Shown here: positions 1 to 8,542 of the stretch, in pieces
How positions within the stretch are numbered: the stretch's first letter is position 1
How the letters are laid out: each line of letters opens with the position of its first letter
Origin: Caulobacter sp. 73W
GTDB taxonomy: Bacteria; Pseudomonadota; Alphaproteobacteria; Caulobacterales; Caulobacteraceae
Length of the DNA stretch: 64,000 nucleotides
NCBI RefSeq assembly: GCF_041021955.1
Contig: NZ_CP158375.1
Location: 1,798,001-1,862,000, forward strand
Direction: 5' to 3'
The notes under the pieces: generated by a model
What the model was told of the DNA's origin: nothing
What the model saw: only the letters and a program-made list of their open reading frames with translations
Database searches by the model: none
Program-made: the position numbers and the translations under genes

Positions 1-1
1 C

Positions 2-397
2 TGCGAGGTGTTCGCCTATCAGAACGAAGGCGTCGACAGGGCCGGCAACATCCGTATCGGCGGATCGATCCTTTTGTCGTGCCGTGACATGGCGCGACTG
101 GGCCAGCTTTATCTGGACAAGGGAATGTGGGGCGGCAGACAGCTCATCGCCGCCGACTATGTGACCCAGTCCCTCACCCCTTCGCCGCTTAATCCGGCCT
201 ACGGCTTCTTGTGGTGGCTGAACGCCAGCGGCCGCGTGACGGGCGCCCCACGCGACATGGCTTTCGCCGCCGGGGCGCGGGGCCAGTTCTGCTTCGTCCT
301 GCCAAGCCGCGACCTGGTGGTGGCGACCATGGGCTTTGGATCAGCTCAACTCAGCGCCGACGCCGCCTGGGCGGCGCTGGGTCCGGCCTTGCTCTAG
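2..397 (+). CDS. Serine hydrolase of the beta-lactamase fold, C-terminal part (5' end outside window)
   Basis: The reading frame is open from the window edge to a TAG stop, so only the last ~132 residues are present. What is visible matches the C-terminal half of class C beta-lactamase/esterase-type serine hydrolases (COG1680): a segment reading SCRDMARLGQLYLDKG, then YGFLWWLN, then a glycine-rich AAGARGQF before a final strand. The SxxK and YxN catalytic motifs would lie upstream and cannot be checked. It is 12 bases ahead of a carboxylesterase on the same strand, so it is probably the first visible member of a hydrolase operon. Whether it is an esterase, amidase or peptidase cannot be told. 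Confidence 0.8.
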   Translation, partial: CEVFAYQNEGVDRAGNIRIGGSILLSCRDMARLGQLYLDKGMWGGRQLIAADYVTQSLTPSPLNPAYGFLWWLNASGRVTGAPRDMAFAAGARGQFCFVLPSRDLVVATMGFGSAQLSADAAWAALGPALL

Positions 398-409
398 GGA
401 AGGCGCGCC

Positions 410-2044
410 ATGGCTCTGCTCACCAACCGGCGCGGCCTTCTGACCGGCGCGTTCGCCAGCGGTCTTGCCGGATTTGGCGGGACGGGCCTCGCCGCCGCGC
501 TCGACGAGACGCAGGTCTTCCCGGTGGCGCAGACCGCCGACGGCAAGATTCGCGGCCTTCGGACCGGCGGGATCAGCGCCTTTCGCGGCGTGCCCTACGG
601 CGCTTCGACCGCGGGCCCCAATCGCTTCTTACCGCCGCAGCCCGTAAAGTCGTGGATCGGCGTGCGCGACTGCCTAGATTTCGGCTCCGTCGCCCCCCAG
701 GCGCCGGGCGACCGTCGACATGACTACGCCGATCTCATCCTCAATGACGTGCAGCCAGGCGGCATGGGCGAGGACTGCCTAGTCCTCAATCTTTGGACCC
801 CGGCCCTCGACGGCGCCAAGCGGCCGGTTCTGGTACGCTTCCACGGCGGCGGCTTCTACGGCGGCTCCTCAAACGGTCCAGGCTCGGACGGGGAGATGCT
901 GGCGCGGTTCGGCGACTGCGTTGTGGTCACCGTCAATCACCGTCTGAGCGCCTTTGGGTACCTGCACCTGGGCGACGACGGCGCCTTCGCCGACGCGGGC
1001 GTCGCGGGCCTGCAGGACCTGGTGGCGGCTCTTGGCTGGGTGCGCACGAACATTGACCGGTTCGGCGGCGATCCGTCCCGCGTCCTGATCTTCGGCCAGT
1101 CCGGAGGCGGTGCGAAGGTCTGTCATCTGATGGCCATGCCTTCGGCCAAGGGCCTCTTCCACCGCGCGGCGGTAATGAGCGGGCCACGCCTTCGCGCGGT
1201 CGAGCGCGAAGACGCGGCCAAGGCCAGCAGCGAACTGCTGTCCGCTTTGGGCCTGCAACGCGGCCAGCTGCGCCAGCTTCAGGCCCTACCGTACCGGACG
1301 ATCCTCGTCGCCCAGATGCGGATCGAGGCGGAGGCGCGGCGACGCGGCGAGGCGCCCAACAGCTTCGCGCCGGTGCTCGGCGACGCCCTGCCGCGCCATC
1401 CCTTCGATCCCGACGCGCCGCAGGTCTCCGCGCACGTGCCGCTGATGGTCAGCACCGTGCTGGACGAGCGCACCTATCGCGAGCGCGATTTCCACATGAC
1501 CTGGGACGGCGCGCTAAAACGCTTCGAGGCCTTAGCGGGTGAAGAGGGGCCGCAAGTGCTTTCCCGCTACCGCCAGGATGATCCGAACGCCACGCCCTTC
1601 ATTCTCTGCGCCCGCGCCGTGACCGACCAGACCTATAGGCGCGGCGCGGCGCTGATCGCCGAGCGTAAGGCCGCCCAGGCGGCCAAGGGCGGCGCTGCGG
1701 TCTGGAGCTATCTTTGGACGCAACCCAGCCCCGCATGGGGCGGCCGCTACGGCGCCCCGCACGGCATCGATGTGGCCGCCGCCATGCATGACGTCCGCCT
1801 GCCGCTCTACGGGCCTACTGACACGAACCGCCGCCTCGCCGATGCCTTGGCGGGCGCCTTCGTCGCCTTTGCGGCCACCGGCGATCCAGCCACCTCGCGG
1901 CTTGGTTCGTGGCCGGCCTACGATCCCGACCGCCGGGCCACCATGGTCTTCGGCGAACATCCGGCCGTGGCCGACGATCCGCGCGGCTCGTTTCGCCGCT
2001 ACTGGGCGCGACGCGCGCAAAGCCCCCTTCCCGACAAAGACTAA
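410..2044 (+). CDS. Type-B carboxylesterase, Tat-exported
   Basis: 544-residue alpha/beta hydrolase of the carboxylesterase type-B (COesterase) family. It starts at ATG after a clear GGGAAGG ribosome site. The N-terminus has a twin-arginine pattern (NRRGLLTG) and an Ala/Gly-rich hydrophobic stretch, so export by Tat is likely. The oxyanion loop HGGGF is at about residues 145-149 and the nucleophile elbow reads GQSGGG with Ser231, where the classical family has GESAG. The full length (about 500-550 residues) is normal. It lies between two other hydrolase genes with gaps of 12 and 21 bases, indicating co-transcription. The substrate ester is unknown; such enzymes in catabolic clusters release acyl groups from natural products. 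Confidence 0.9.
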   Translation: MALLTNRRGLLTGAFASGLAGFGGTGLAAALDETQVFPVAQTADGKIRGLRTGGISAFRGVPYGASTAGPNRFLPPQPVKSWIGVRDCLDFGSVAPQAPGDRRHDYADLILNDVQPGGMGEDCLVLNLWTPALDGAKRPVLVRFHGGGFYGGSSNGPGSDGEMLARFGDCVVVTVNHRLSAFGYLHLGDDGAFADAGVAGLQDLVAALGWVRTNIDRFGGDPSRVLIFGQSGGGAKVCHLMAMPSAKGLFHRAAVMSGPRLRAVEREDAAKASSELLSALGLQRGQLRQLQALPYRTILVAQMRIEAEARRRGEAPNSFAPVLGDALPRHPFDPDAPQVSAHVPLMVSTVLDERTYRERDFHMTWDGALKRFEALAGEEGPQVLSRYRQDDPNATPFILCARAVTDQTYRRGAALIAERKAAQAAKGGAAVWSYLWTQPSPAWGGRYGAPHGIDVAAAMHDVRLPLYGPTDTNRRLADALAGAFVAFAATGDPATSRLGSWPAYDPDRRATMVFGEHPAVADDPRGSFRRYWARRAQSPLPDKD

Positions 2045-2065
2045 GCTCGCTTTCCGGAGACGCCT

Positions 2066-3655
2066 ATGCCCGCCTACGCGCCCTCTCGCCGCCTGATTCT
2101 CGGCGCCGCCTTCGCCGCCGCCGGCGCCGGCCTCGCCCGGGCCGGCGACGAGACCTTGGTGGAGACGGCGCAGGGCCGCTATCGCGGCCGCGTGGAGAAC
2201 GGCGTCCATGTCTTCAAGGGCATGCGCTACGGCGCCTCGACCCAAGGGGCGGGACGCTTCATGCCGCCGAGGCCCGCCGAGGCCTTCGCCGGCGTACGCG
2301 ACGCGCTTGATTACGGTGATCAGGCCCCTCAGATCCCAAGCGCCCTGGCTTCGACGCAGGCCATGAGCGAGGACTGCCTGCGCATCAACGTGTGGACGCC
2401 TCAGGCGGCGCGGACGTCCAGACGGCCGGTGATGGTGTGGTTCCACGGCGGCGGCTTCGAGGCCGGCTCTGGCGCGAGCCCGGTCTATGACGGGACGCGG
2501 ATGGCCAGGCGCGGCGATGTCGTGGTCTGCACGATCAACCATCGCCTCAACGTGCTGGGCTTTTGCGATCTGTCTTCGGCCGACCCAGACTGGGCCCGCT
2601 CGGGCAATGTCGGCTACCTGGACCTGATCGAAGCCCTCAAATGGGTGCGGGCCAACATCGAAGCCTTTGGCGGCGATCCCGACAACGTGACGATCTACGG
2701 CCAATCCGGCGGCGGCCGAAAGGTGAGCGTCTGCTTCGCCGGGTCGGAGGCGCCTGGCCTCTTCCACAAAGGGATCGTCCAATCAGGCTCGCACCTGTTG
2801 GTGCAGACGCCCGACCAGGCCGCAACCTTGAGCGACGCGCTGATGAAGACCCTTTCGGCCGCGACGCCCCGGGCGCTGCAGGACGTCCCCTTGCGGGACC
2901 TGATCATCGCGCAGCGCAAGGTGATCGGCGCCGCGGGCTATCGGTTCGAGCCGGTCATGGACGGGGTCTCCTTTTCGGCCCACCCGTTCATTCCCGACGC
3001 TCCGCGCGCGACCGCCAAGGTCCCGATGCTGGTGGGGACTACCCAGACGGAGCTGTCCAATCAGCTCGGCCGCGACCCGACCATATACGGCATCGACGAG
3101 ACTCAACTCGCCGGGCGGCTGATGCGGTTCCTGCCGCCCGGCGACGTCGCAGAAGCGATTACGGTGTTCAAGACGTCAGCGCCGCAAGCGACGCCTGCCG
3201 AGCTCTTCTTCCGCATCACTTCCTGGCGTTCCTACATCAAGAACGCCGTACTGATGGCCGAGCGACGCGACGCACTGAACGGTGCGGACAACCCAACCTG
3301 GATGTACCAGCTTACCTGGCGTTCGCCCGCTGAGGGCGGGCGGCGTCTAAGCCAGCACACCCTCGACCTGCCGTTCATGTTCGACAATGTCGACAAGGTC
3401 CCGCACCTGACGGGGCCACAGAGCGACGCGACCCGTGCTATGACCCAAATGATGGCTGAGGCATGGCTCGCCTTCGCCCATACGGGCGACCCCAACCACC
3501 CTGGCCTTCCCTCCTGGCGTTCCTACGACCTCAAGCGCCGTTCAACGATGCTGTTCGACGTACCCGCCCAGCTAGAGAACGATCCGTTCAGGGTGGAACG
3601 GCAGTTCATGTCGCGTTACGAGCCGGTCCGCGCCACTGCAAGCGACGGCGCCTGA
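2066..3655 (+). CDS. Type-B carboxylesterase, Tat-exported (paralogue)
   Basis: 529-residue paralogue of the preceding carboxylesterase, 21 bases downstream. A twin-arginine leader (SRRLILG) is followed by an Ala-rich segment ending near ARAGDE. The oxyanion loop HGGGF lies at about residues 127-131 and the nucleophile elbow GQSGGG places the active serine at 214. Both copies share the unusual GQSGGG elbow, so they probably arose by tandem duplication and then diverged in the substrate-binding half. The gene ends just before a convergent aminotransferase gene. Substrate unknown. Confidence 0.9.
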   Translation: MPAYAPSRRLILGAAFAAAGAGLARAGDETLVETAQGRYRGRVENGVHVFKGMRYGASTQGAGRFMPPRPAEAFAGVRDALDYGDQAPQIPSALASTQAMSEDCLRINVWTPQAARTSRRPVMVWFHGGGFEAGSGASPVYDGTRMARRGDVVVCTINHRLNVLGFCDLSSADPDWARSGNVGYLDLIEALKWVRANIEAFGGDPDNVTIYGQSGGGRKVSVCFAGSEAPGLFHKGIVQSGSHLLVQTPDQAATLSDALMKTLSAATPRALQDVPLRDLIIAQRKVIGAAGYRFEPVMDGVSFSAHPFIPDAPRATAKVPMLVGTTQTELSNQLGRDPTIYGIDETQLAGRLMRFLPPGDVAEAITVFKTSAPQATPAELFFRITSWRSYIKNAVLMAERRDALNGADNPTWMYQLTWRSPAEGGRRLSQHTLDLPFMFDNVDKVPHLTGPQSDATRAMTQMMAEAWLAFAHTGDPNHPGLPSWRSYDLKRRSTMLFDVPAQLENDPFRVERQFMSRYEPVRATASDGA

Positions 3656-3686
3656 CGGCCGGCGCACCCGGTGACCAGACCGGCGC

Positions 3687-4973
3687 TCAGCCCTCCTGCT
3701 CGGCCATGACCTGATGCAGGAACTGCAGCTTGGCGACCGGCTCCAGGGGGCCGGCGGCCTTGAGCAGCTTGAACGCCTCATCGCCGGCTTCGACCGCGAA
3801 GTCGATGTCCGCATCGGTCATGGCCGCGCAGATGAACATGTTGTGCCAGGGATGGAAGTAGACGCCTCGCTTCAGGAGCTGCTCGTTCCAGAAGTAGCCC
3901 TTGGACAGGTGCTCATCGTCCTCGAACATGATCAGCGGCAGCTCGGCCGGGCCGGTCTGGCGCAGACCAAAGCCGTGGCGGCCGGCCGCCTCATCCAGGC
4001 CCTGGCGCAGGCGAAGGCCCAGCGCCTGGGTGCGCTCCAGATAGTCGGTCTCGCGGATCAGGCGCAGGGTCTCCAGGGCCGCAGCCATGGGCGCGGTGGA
4101 GAACCAGAACGAGCCGGTGACATAGATCATCGCCGCGGCGAACCGCGCCTTGTCAGAGCCCAGCAACGCCGAGATCGGATGGCCGTTGGCGATGGCCTTG
4201 CCCCAGGTCGAAAGATCAGGCTGCACGCCCACCCGCGACCAGCTGCAATCGCGCGCCAGGCGGAAGCCCGCCCGCACATCGTCGACGATCAGCAGAGCGT
4301 CATGCTCGTCGCAGAGCTCGCGGGCGCGCTTGGCGTATTCGACGCTCGGGTTCTGCTGATCGACGAAGGTGTCATGCTTGATCGGCGAGGCGAAGATCGC
4401 CGCCAGATCGGTCCCGGCGGCCCGCACGGCCGCTTCCAGGCTCTCGACGTCGTTGTACTCGTAGAAAATCTGATTGGCGCGGTCCGAAGGCGCGACGCCG
4501 AACTTCAGCGGCGTGCACCACGGCGCCGCCCCGTGATAGGCGCCTTTGGCCAGGACGATGGTGTTCTTGCGCGTGTGGTTGCGCGCCGTCATCAGCGCCA
4601 TGGTGGTGGCGTCGGTGCCGTTCTTGCAGAACATCGCCCAGTCGGCGTGGGTCACCTGGCGGGTCATCGCCTCGGCCAGTTCGACCATCGCCTCGCCCGG
4701 CCCGGTGAGGGTGTCGCCCTCTCTCATGCGGGCGACGTAGGCGTTGTCGATGCCCTCATGACCGTAGCCGAACAGGTTGGGGCCGTAGCCGCACAAGAAG
4801 TCCAGGTATCGGTTGCCGTCCACATCCCACAGGTGCGCGCCGCGCCCCCCCTTGAAGAACTGCGGATAGTCATCGGGCAAAAGCATCACCGACTGGTGGC
4901 CGTACATCCCGTTGGGAATCACCGCCATGGCGCGCTCGCGCAGCGCTCGGTCCTTGCTGTTGGTCCAGTCCAT
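3687..4973 (-). CDS. Class III PLP-dependent aminotransferase (glutamate-1-semialdehyde-aminotransferase-like)
   Basis: 428-residue fold-type I aminotransferase, class III. I start at the internal ATG at 4973 because an AGGAG site (4981-4985) sits 7 bases upstream; an in-frame ATG at 5006 would place the N-terminus over a likely operator. Visible motifs: LDFLCGYGPNLFGYGH near the N-terminus, GTDATTMA (GSA-type phosphate/substrate segment), VDDVRAGFR (cofactor Asp) and STWGKAIANGHP containing the Schiff-base lysine (about residue 259). It is divergent from the PfkB/aldolase/MFS operon and convergent with the esterases. It is unlikely to serve haem synthesis here, because it is embedded in a catabolic cluster; a role in deaminating an amino-sugar or amino-acid-like intermediate is inference. 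Confidence 0.88.
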   Translation of the reverse strand: MDWTNSKDRALRERAMAVIPNGMYGHQSVMLLPDDYPQFFKGGRGAHLWDVDGNRYLDFLCGYGPNLFGYGHEGIDNAYVARMREGDTLTGPGEAMVELAEAMTRQVTHADWAMFCKNGTDATTMALMTARNHTRKNTIVLAKGAYHGAAPWCTPLKFGVAPSDRANQIFYEYNDVESLEAAVRAAGTDLAAIFASPIKHDTFVDQQNPSVEYAKRARELCDEHDALLIVDDVRAGFRLARDCSWSRVGVQPDLSTWGKAIANGHPISALLGSDKARFAAAMIYVTGSFWFSTAPMAAALETLRLIRETDYLERTQALGLRLRQGLDEAAGRHGFGLRQTGPAELPLIMFEDDEHLSKGYFWNEQLLKRGVYFHPWHNMFICAAMTDADIDFAVEAGDEAFKLLKAAGPLEPVAKLQFLHQVMAEQEG

Positions 4974-4989
4974 GAGCCAGCTCCTAAGA

Positions 4990-5006
4990 GTAGTTTTGAC
5001 TACCAT
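4990..5006. promoter_or_regulatory. Inverted-repeat operator, copy 1 (probable TetR site)
   Basis: The bases read GTAGT-TTTG-ACTAC followed by CAT. On the minus strand this is ATGGTAGT-N4-ACTA, the same arrangement as found upstream of the TonB receptor at 10846. It lies between the divergent aminotransferase and PfkB operons, just upstream of the aminotransferase ribosome site. Assignment to the neighbouring TetR gene is inferred. Confidence 0.55.
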
Positions 5007-5050
5007 AGATAAATTGCGCTACCAATCAAGTCGCTGAAGGGAGAGCGGCC

Positions 5051-5989
5051 ATGACCAAGAGCCTGATGTGCGTGGGACTGACCACGCTGGACGTGACGGG
5101 ACGGGCCATCGACGCCCTGCCAAGCGGTGAGGGAACCACCCTCGTCGAAGGCATCGCGGTCAATCCGGCCGGGACTGCGGCGGGCGCGGCTTTGATCGCC
5201 GCGCGCCTGGGCCTGGACGTCTCTTTGCTTGGCGCGGTGGGCGATGACTTCACCGGTCGCTGCGTGCGGTTAGGCCTCGAGGAAGGCTCTGTTCGCCTGG
5301 ACCACCTGGCGGTGCTGGCCGGCTTTCCGACCTCAACCACGATCCTGGCTGTCGACAGCCAGGGACGCCGACCCAATTTCCATGCCCTGGGCGCGGGCCT
5401 GTTCGCCGAGGTCAACGACGCCGCCGTCAAGGCGGCCGGCGGAAGCGACTTCGTCCACTATGGCGGCATCGGCGGCCCCAAGCTCGACGGCGGGGAAGGC
5501 GCGCGCCTCCTGAAGGCGGCCAAGGCGGGCGGCGCGGTCGTCACCTTGGACATCATCTCGCCGCAGCCCACCGCCCGCCAGGAGCTGGAGCGTCTGGCGC
5601 CGCACGTGGACTACCTGCTGCCAAGCGCCGAGGAGGCCCGTCATCTGACTGGCCAGGAGGATCTCGCCGCGGCGGCGGAAGAGTTGGCGGCCCTGGGTCC
5701 TCGAGGCGTCTTCATCAAGGACGGCCCGCGCGGCGTGGTGGTTCGCCTGGCGGGCGAGACCACGCGCCTGCCTGCCCATGAGATCCGTCCGGTCGACACC
5801 ACCAGTTGCGGCGACGCCTTCTGCGCGGCTTTCGTACGGGGACTGGCTCAGTCCATGCCGCCGCTGGAGGCGGCCCGGTTCGCCACGGCAGCGGCGGCCC
5901 TCGTCGCCCAGGGCCTGGGCGTCTACGGCGCCCTGAAGGATTTCGACGCCGTGGTCACAGCCATGCACGATCTTCCCCTGAGAGGCTGA
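5051..5989 (+). CDS. PfkB-family carbohydrate kinase
   Basis: 312-residue ribokinase-like kinase that would phosphorylate a sugar or sugar-acid hydroxyl with ATP. The ATG follows a GAAGGGAGAG ribosome site. The N-terminal signature (NPAGTAAGAALIAARLG...GAVGDDFTG) fits PfkB signature 1. Signature 2 reads DTTSCGDAF, with catalytic base Asp255; the usual anion-hole pair GA is replaced by SC. It is the first gene of an operon: 4 bases separate it from a class II aldolase, which itself overlaps an MFS transporter. Kinase plus aldolase suggests phosphorylation and then C-C cleavage of a small sugar or deoxy-sugar acid. The exact substrate cannot be read from sequence. Confidence 0.88.
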   Translation: MTKSLMCVGLTTLDVTGRAIDALPSGEGTTLVEGIAVNPAGTAAGAALIAARLGLDVSLLGAVGDDFTGRCVRLGLEEGSVRLDHLAVLAGFPTSTTILAVDSQGRRPNFHALGAGLFAEVNDAAVKAAGGSDFVHYGGIGGPKLDGGEGARLLKAAKAGGAVVTLDIISPQPTARQELERLAPHVDYLLPSAEEARHLTGQEDLAAAAEELAALGPRGVFIKDGPRGVVVRLAGETTRLPAHEIRPVDTTSCGDAFCAAFVRGLAQSMPPLEAARFATAAAALVAQGLGVYGALKDFDAVVTAMHDLPLRG

Positions 5990-5993
5990 AGAC

Positions 5994-6659
5994 ATGGATT
6001 CGGAGGAAACCGCCCTGCGCGAGAAAATGGTCGAGGTCATGCGCGCCATGGACGAGCGCGGCCTCAACCGCGGCACGTCCGGCAACATCTGCGCGCGCCT
6101 TGGCCCAGACATGCTGGTCACGCCCAGCGGCGTGCCGCCCCAGCGCCTCACGCCCGAGCTGATGGTGCGCATCGGCCCGGCCGGCGAAATCGCCGACGGA
6201 CAGGCCAAGCCCTCCAGCGAATGGCGGATGCACCACGCCATCCTGGCGCTGCGCCCCGACGCCGGGGCGGTCGTCCACTGCCATTCACGGCACGCCACCA
6301 TCCTGGCCTGCGCCGGACGCCCGATCCCGCCGGTCCACTACATGGTCGCCGTCAGCGGAGGCCCAAGCGTGCCGGTCGCCCCCTACGCCACCTTCGGCTC
6401 CGAAGCCTTGGCCCAGTCGGTTGTGCAGACCCTGGCGGGACGCCGCGCCGCGCTGATGGCCAACCACGGCCAGATCGCCCTGGGGCCCAACCTCGATCTT
6501 GCCCTTCTGGTGGCCGAGGAGATCGAGGAGCAGGCGGCGGTCTATTGGGGGTGTCTGGCGATCGGCGGCCCCAAGCTTCTCGACGATGGTCAGATGGCCG
6601 AGATCGGCCAGGCCTTCGCCCGCTACGGCCAAACCCCCAAGGCGGGATCCAAGGCATGA
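5994..6659 (+). CDS. Class II (zinc) aldolase, fuculose-phosphate-aldolase-like
   Basis: 221-residue class II aldolase/adducin-family protein. Zinc-site residues of the FucA type are in place: Glu76 (SSEWRMH), the HxH pair His95/His97 (VVHCHSRHAT) and His158 (ANHGQ). The N-terminal RGTSGNI and TPSGVPP phosphate-binding loops are also present. Normal length. It follows the PfkB kinase by 4 bases and its stop overlaps the MFS start (ATGA), so kinase, aldolase and transporter are translationally linked. Expected reaction: retro-aldol cleavage of a phosphorylated ketose or related acid to a C3 phosphate and an aldehyde. A short decayed copy of its C-terminal tail occurs at 43401. Confidence 0.9.
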   Translation: MDSEETALREKMVEVMRAMDERGLNRGTSGNICARLGPDMLVTPSGVPPQRLTPELMVRIGPAGEIADGQAKPSSEWRMHHAILALRPDAGAVVHCHSRHATILACAGRPIPPVHYMVAVSGGPSVPVAPYATFGSEALAQSVVQTLAGRRAALMANHGQIALGPNLDLALLVAEEIEEQAAVYWGCLAIGGPKLLDDGQMAEIGQAFARYGQTPKAGSKA

Positions 6660-7813
6660 ACCGAATGGGGCAGGACATGACGTCGTCGCGGCCAAGCCTC
6701 GTCCTCTTCATGGTCGGCGTGGTCGCGATCCTGATCGCGGGCCTTCAGCCCGTCATTCTCGGCGCCCTGGAGCACGAAGGGCGCCTGGACCTGTCGCAGA
6801 TCGGCGTGGCGGCGACGGTCGAGCTCCTGGCCATCGGCATCGCCTGCGGCGCCTCGGCGGCCCTGCTGCCCACCCGCCGCATGCGCCTGATCCTATGCCT
6901 GGCCGCCGCGGCTCACGGGGCCGCCAACCTGGCTTGCGTCAACGCCGCCGCCGGTCAGCTGGTCGCCCTGCGCGGCCTCAGCGGCGCCCTGGCCGGCGTG
7001 ATGCTGTGGTCCTGCGTGGCGATGATCGCGCGCGCCCATCGGCCCGAACGCCTGGCCGCCGCCTTCGTCACCGTTCAGACCCTGGCCCAACTGGCGATCG
7101 CCGCTGTCTTGCCTCTCACCGCCATGGCCGTCGCCGGCGCGGCGGGGGGCTTGGCCAGTCTGGCGGCCCTTTCGGCGCTGATCGCCGTCGTCGTCTGGCG
7201 CGGTCCCGACCAGTTGGCCGATCCGCCCCGGCAGGACCAAGCGCGCGGCCTGCTGTCCGCCCCGGCCTGGATCGGACTGGCGACAGCCTTCCTGCAGATG
7301 GCCTTCATCGTGGCGCCATTCGTCTACCTGGAGCCCCTAGCGGCGCATGCCGGCCTGCCGCAGCAAGCGGCCGGCCTAGCCACCGCCGCCGTGCTCGCAG
7401 CCCAGGTGACGGGCGGCCTGGCGGCCATGATCGGAGGCGGTCGACTACCCCCCAGGCGCACCCTCGCGGCGGCGATGATCGTCGGAGCCCTGGCCCTGGC
7501 CGGCCAATGGGCCGCGCCGTCGTTGATGATCTTCGTCGCGGCGTCAGGGCTGTTCGGCTTCGCCTGGCTGTTCAGCCTGCCCTTCCACACCGCTCTGCTG
7601 ATCGACCTTGATCCGACCCGGCGCGGGGCGATGCAGTTGGGCGCCGCTCAACTGCTCGGCAGCGCGTGTGGACCGCTGGTCGCCTCGCTTGTGGTCGAAC
7701 GTCAGGGGATCGAGGGCGTCGCCGCGTTCTCGGCCGTCGCGGTCGCCGCAGCTCTGGCCATGCTCGTCGCGTCAGGCTGGGTGGGGAAACGAGCCGCCCT
7801 GGTCAGGCCTTGA
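6656..7813 (+). CDS. MFS transporter (12-TM type)
   Basis: 385-residue membrane protein made of alternating hydrophobic helices with short charged loops, typical of major-facilitator permeases. I place the start at the ATG at 6656 because it overlaps the aldolase stop as ATGA; the frame is open further upstream, but only inside the aldolase gene. The first helix (LVLFMVGVVAILIAGLQPVI) follows a short cytoplasmic tail. Early segments read RMRLILCLAAAAHGAANL, and basic loops follow the even helices. It is probably the inner-membrane uptake step for the compound phosphorylated by the adjacent kinase. Its last 11 bases overlap the convergent TetR gene. Substrate unknown. Confidence 0.85.
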   Translation: MNRMGQDMTSSRPSLVLFMVGVVAILIAGLQPVILGALEHEGRLDLSQIGVAATVELLAIGIACGASAALLPTRRMRLILCLAAAAHGAANLACVNAAAGQLVALRGLSGALAGVMLWSCVAMIARAHRPERLAAAFVTVQTLAQLAIAAVLPLTAMAVAGAAGGLASLAALSALIAVVVWRGPDQLADPPRQDQARGLLSAPAWIGLATAFLQMAFIVAPFVYLEPLAAHAGLPQQAAGLATAAVLAAQVTGGLAAMIGGGRLPPRRTLAAAMIVGALALAGQWAAPSLMIFVAASGLFGFAWLFSLPFHTALLIDLDPTRRGAMQLGAAQLLGSACGPLVASLVVERQGIEGVAAFSAVAVAAALAMLVASGWVGKRAALVRP

Positions 7814-8477
7814 ACCGCCGGGCGTCGAAGTGGGCGTAGTAGAGGCTAATCATCCGACAGACCTCCTCGTTGATCCGCGCCTCTTCAGCGGCCGGCTCTT
7901 CCAGGGCCATCTCGGTGGCCGCGTACATCAACTCTGTCGATAGCCGGGTGGCGGCCATCAGTTCTTCGACTGACGCGCCGGGATAGAGCGTCTGCATGTG
8001 CGTGGCCAAGTGGCGCGCCACGCGGTCGCGCGAGCTGACGCGGATCTCGTGCAGCAGCGGCACCGCCCGCATGGCGCGCAAGATCCACACCCCGCCAGGC
8101 GCCTCGCGGGTGATCTGGTTGACCTTGGTCTGAACCGCCAAGTTCTTGGCCACGGCCTCATCAAGGGTCCGCGCCTCCAGCCCGCCATCGGCGATCCAGG
8201 CGAACACCGCCTCGTCCTGGGCGTCCATCAGACGACGGCCCAGCTCGCTGAGGATGGCGTATTTGTTCGGAAAGTATCGATAGAGCGCCGGCGGCGTCAG
8301 CCCGGCGCGCTGGCACACCATGTTGGTGGACAGACGCTCGAAACCCACCTCGGCCAGAAGGGCGCCGGCGGTGACCAGGACGGTCTCGAAGGTCGCGCGG
8401 GCCCGCGCCTGGGTTGGAGCAAGCTTGGTGTCGAGCGGCGTATCTTGCGATGATGGCGCCGGCCGCATCTTGGCCAT
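7803..8477 (-). CDS. TetR/AcrR-family transcriptional regulator
   Basis: 224-residue TetR-type repressor. The helix-turn-helix is at about residues 30-75 (TFETVLVTAGALLAEVGF...LTPPALYRYFPNKYAIL). The remaining helical part, with MYAATEMALEEPAAEEARINEEV near the end, is the ligand-binding half. GGAG lies 6 bases before the ATG. It is downstream of and co-directional with the TonB receptor, possibly co-transcribed past a hairpin at 8511. As the only regulator in the 1-12.6 kb cluster it is the best candidate to bind the ATGGTAGT-N4-ACTA repeats at 4990, 10846 and, weakly, 10995. Inducer unknown. Confidence 0.9.
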   Translation of the reverse strand: MAKMRPAPSSQDTPLDTKLAPTQARARATFETVLVTAGALLAEVGFERLSTNMVCQRAGLTPPALYRYFPNKYAILSELGRRLMDAQDEAVFAWIADGGLEARTLDEAVAKNLAVQTKVNQITREAPGGVWILRAMRAVPLLHEIRVSSRDRVARHLATHMQTLYPGASVEELMAATRLSTELMYAATEMALEEPAAEEARINEEVCRMISLYYAHFDARRFKA

Positions 8478-8510
8478 GCTCGTCTCCTCGGGCTCCTTGG
8501 GCGGAGCATG

Positions 8511-8535
8511 CCGGCGGGGCGCGCGGCCCCGCCGG
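8511..8535 (-). terminator. Strong GC hairpin between TonB receptor and tetR
   Basis: A perfect 10-bp stem (CCGGCGGGGC / GCCCCGCCGG) with a 5-base GCGCG loop lies between the end of the TonB receptor and the start of tetR. No U-tract follows on the minus strand, so it may attenuate read-through or protect a 3' end rather than act as a full intrinsic terminator. Confidence 0.5.
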
Positions 8536-8542
8536 TCAGCGT

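Noticed and set aside
1532..2782. 416-codon minus-strand frame opposite the carboxylesterases
   Set aside because: Antisense shadow of two well-supported esterase genes; Arg/Ala/Gly-rich with no domain.
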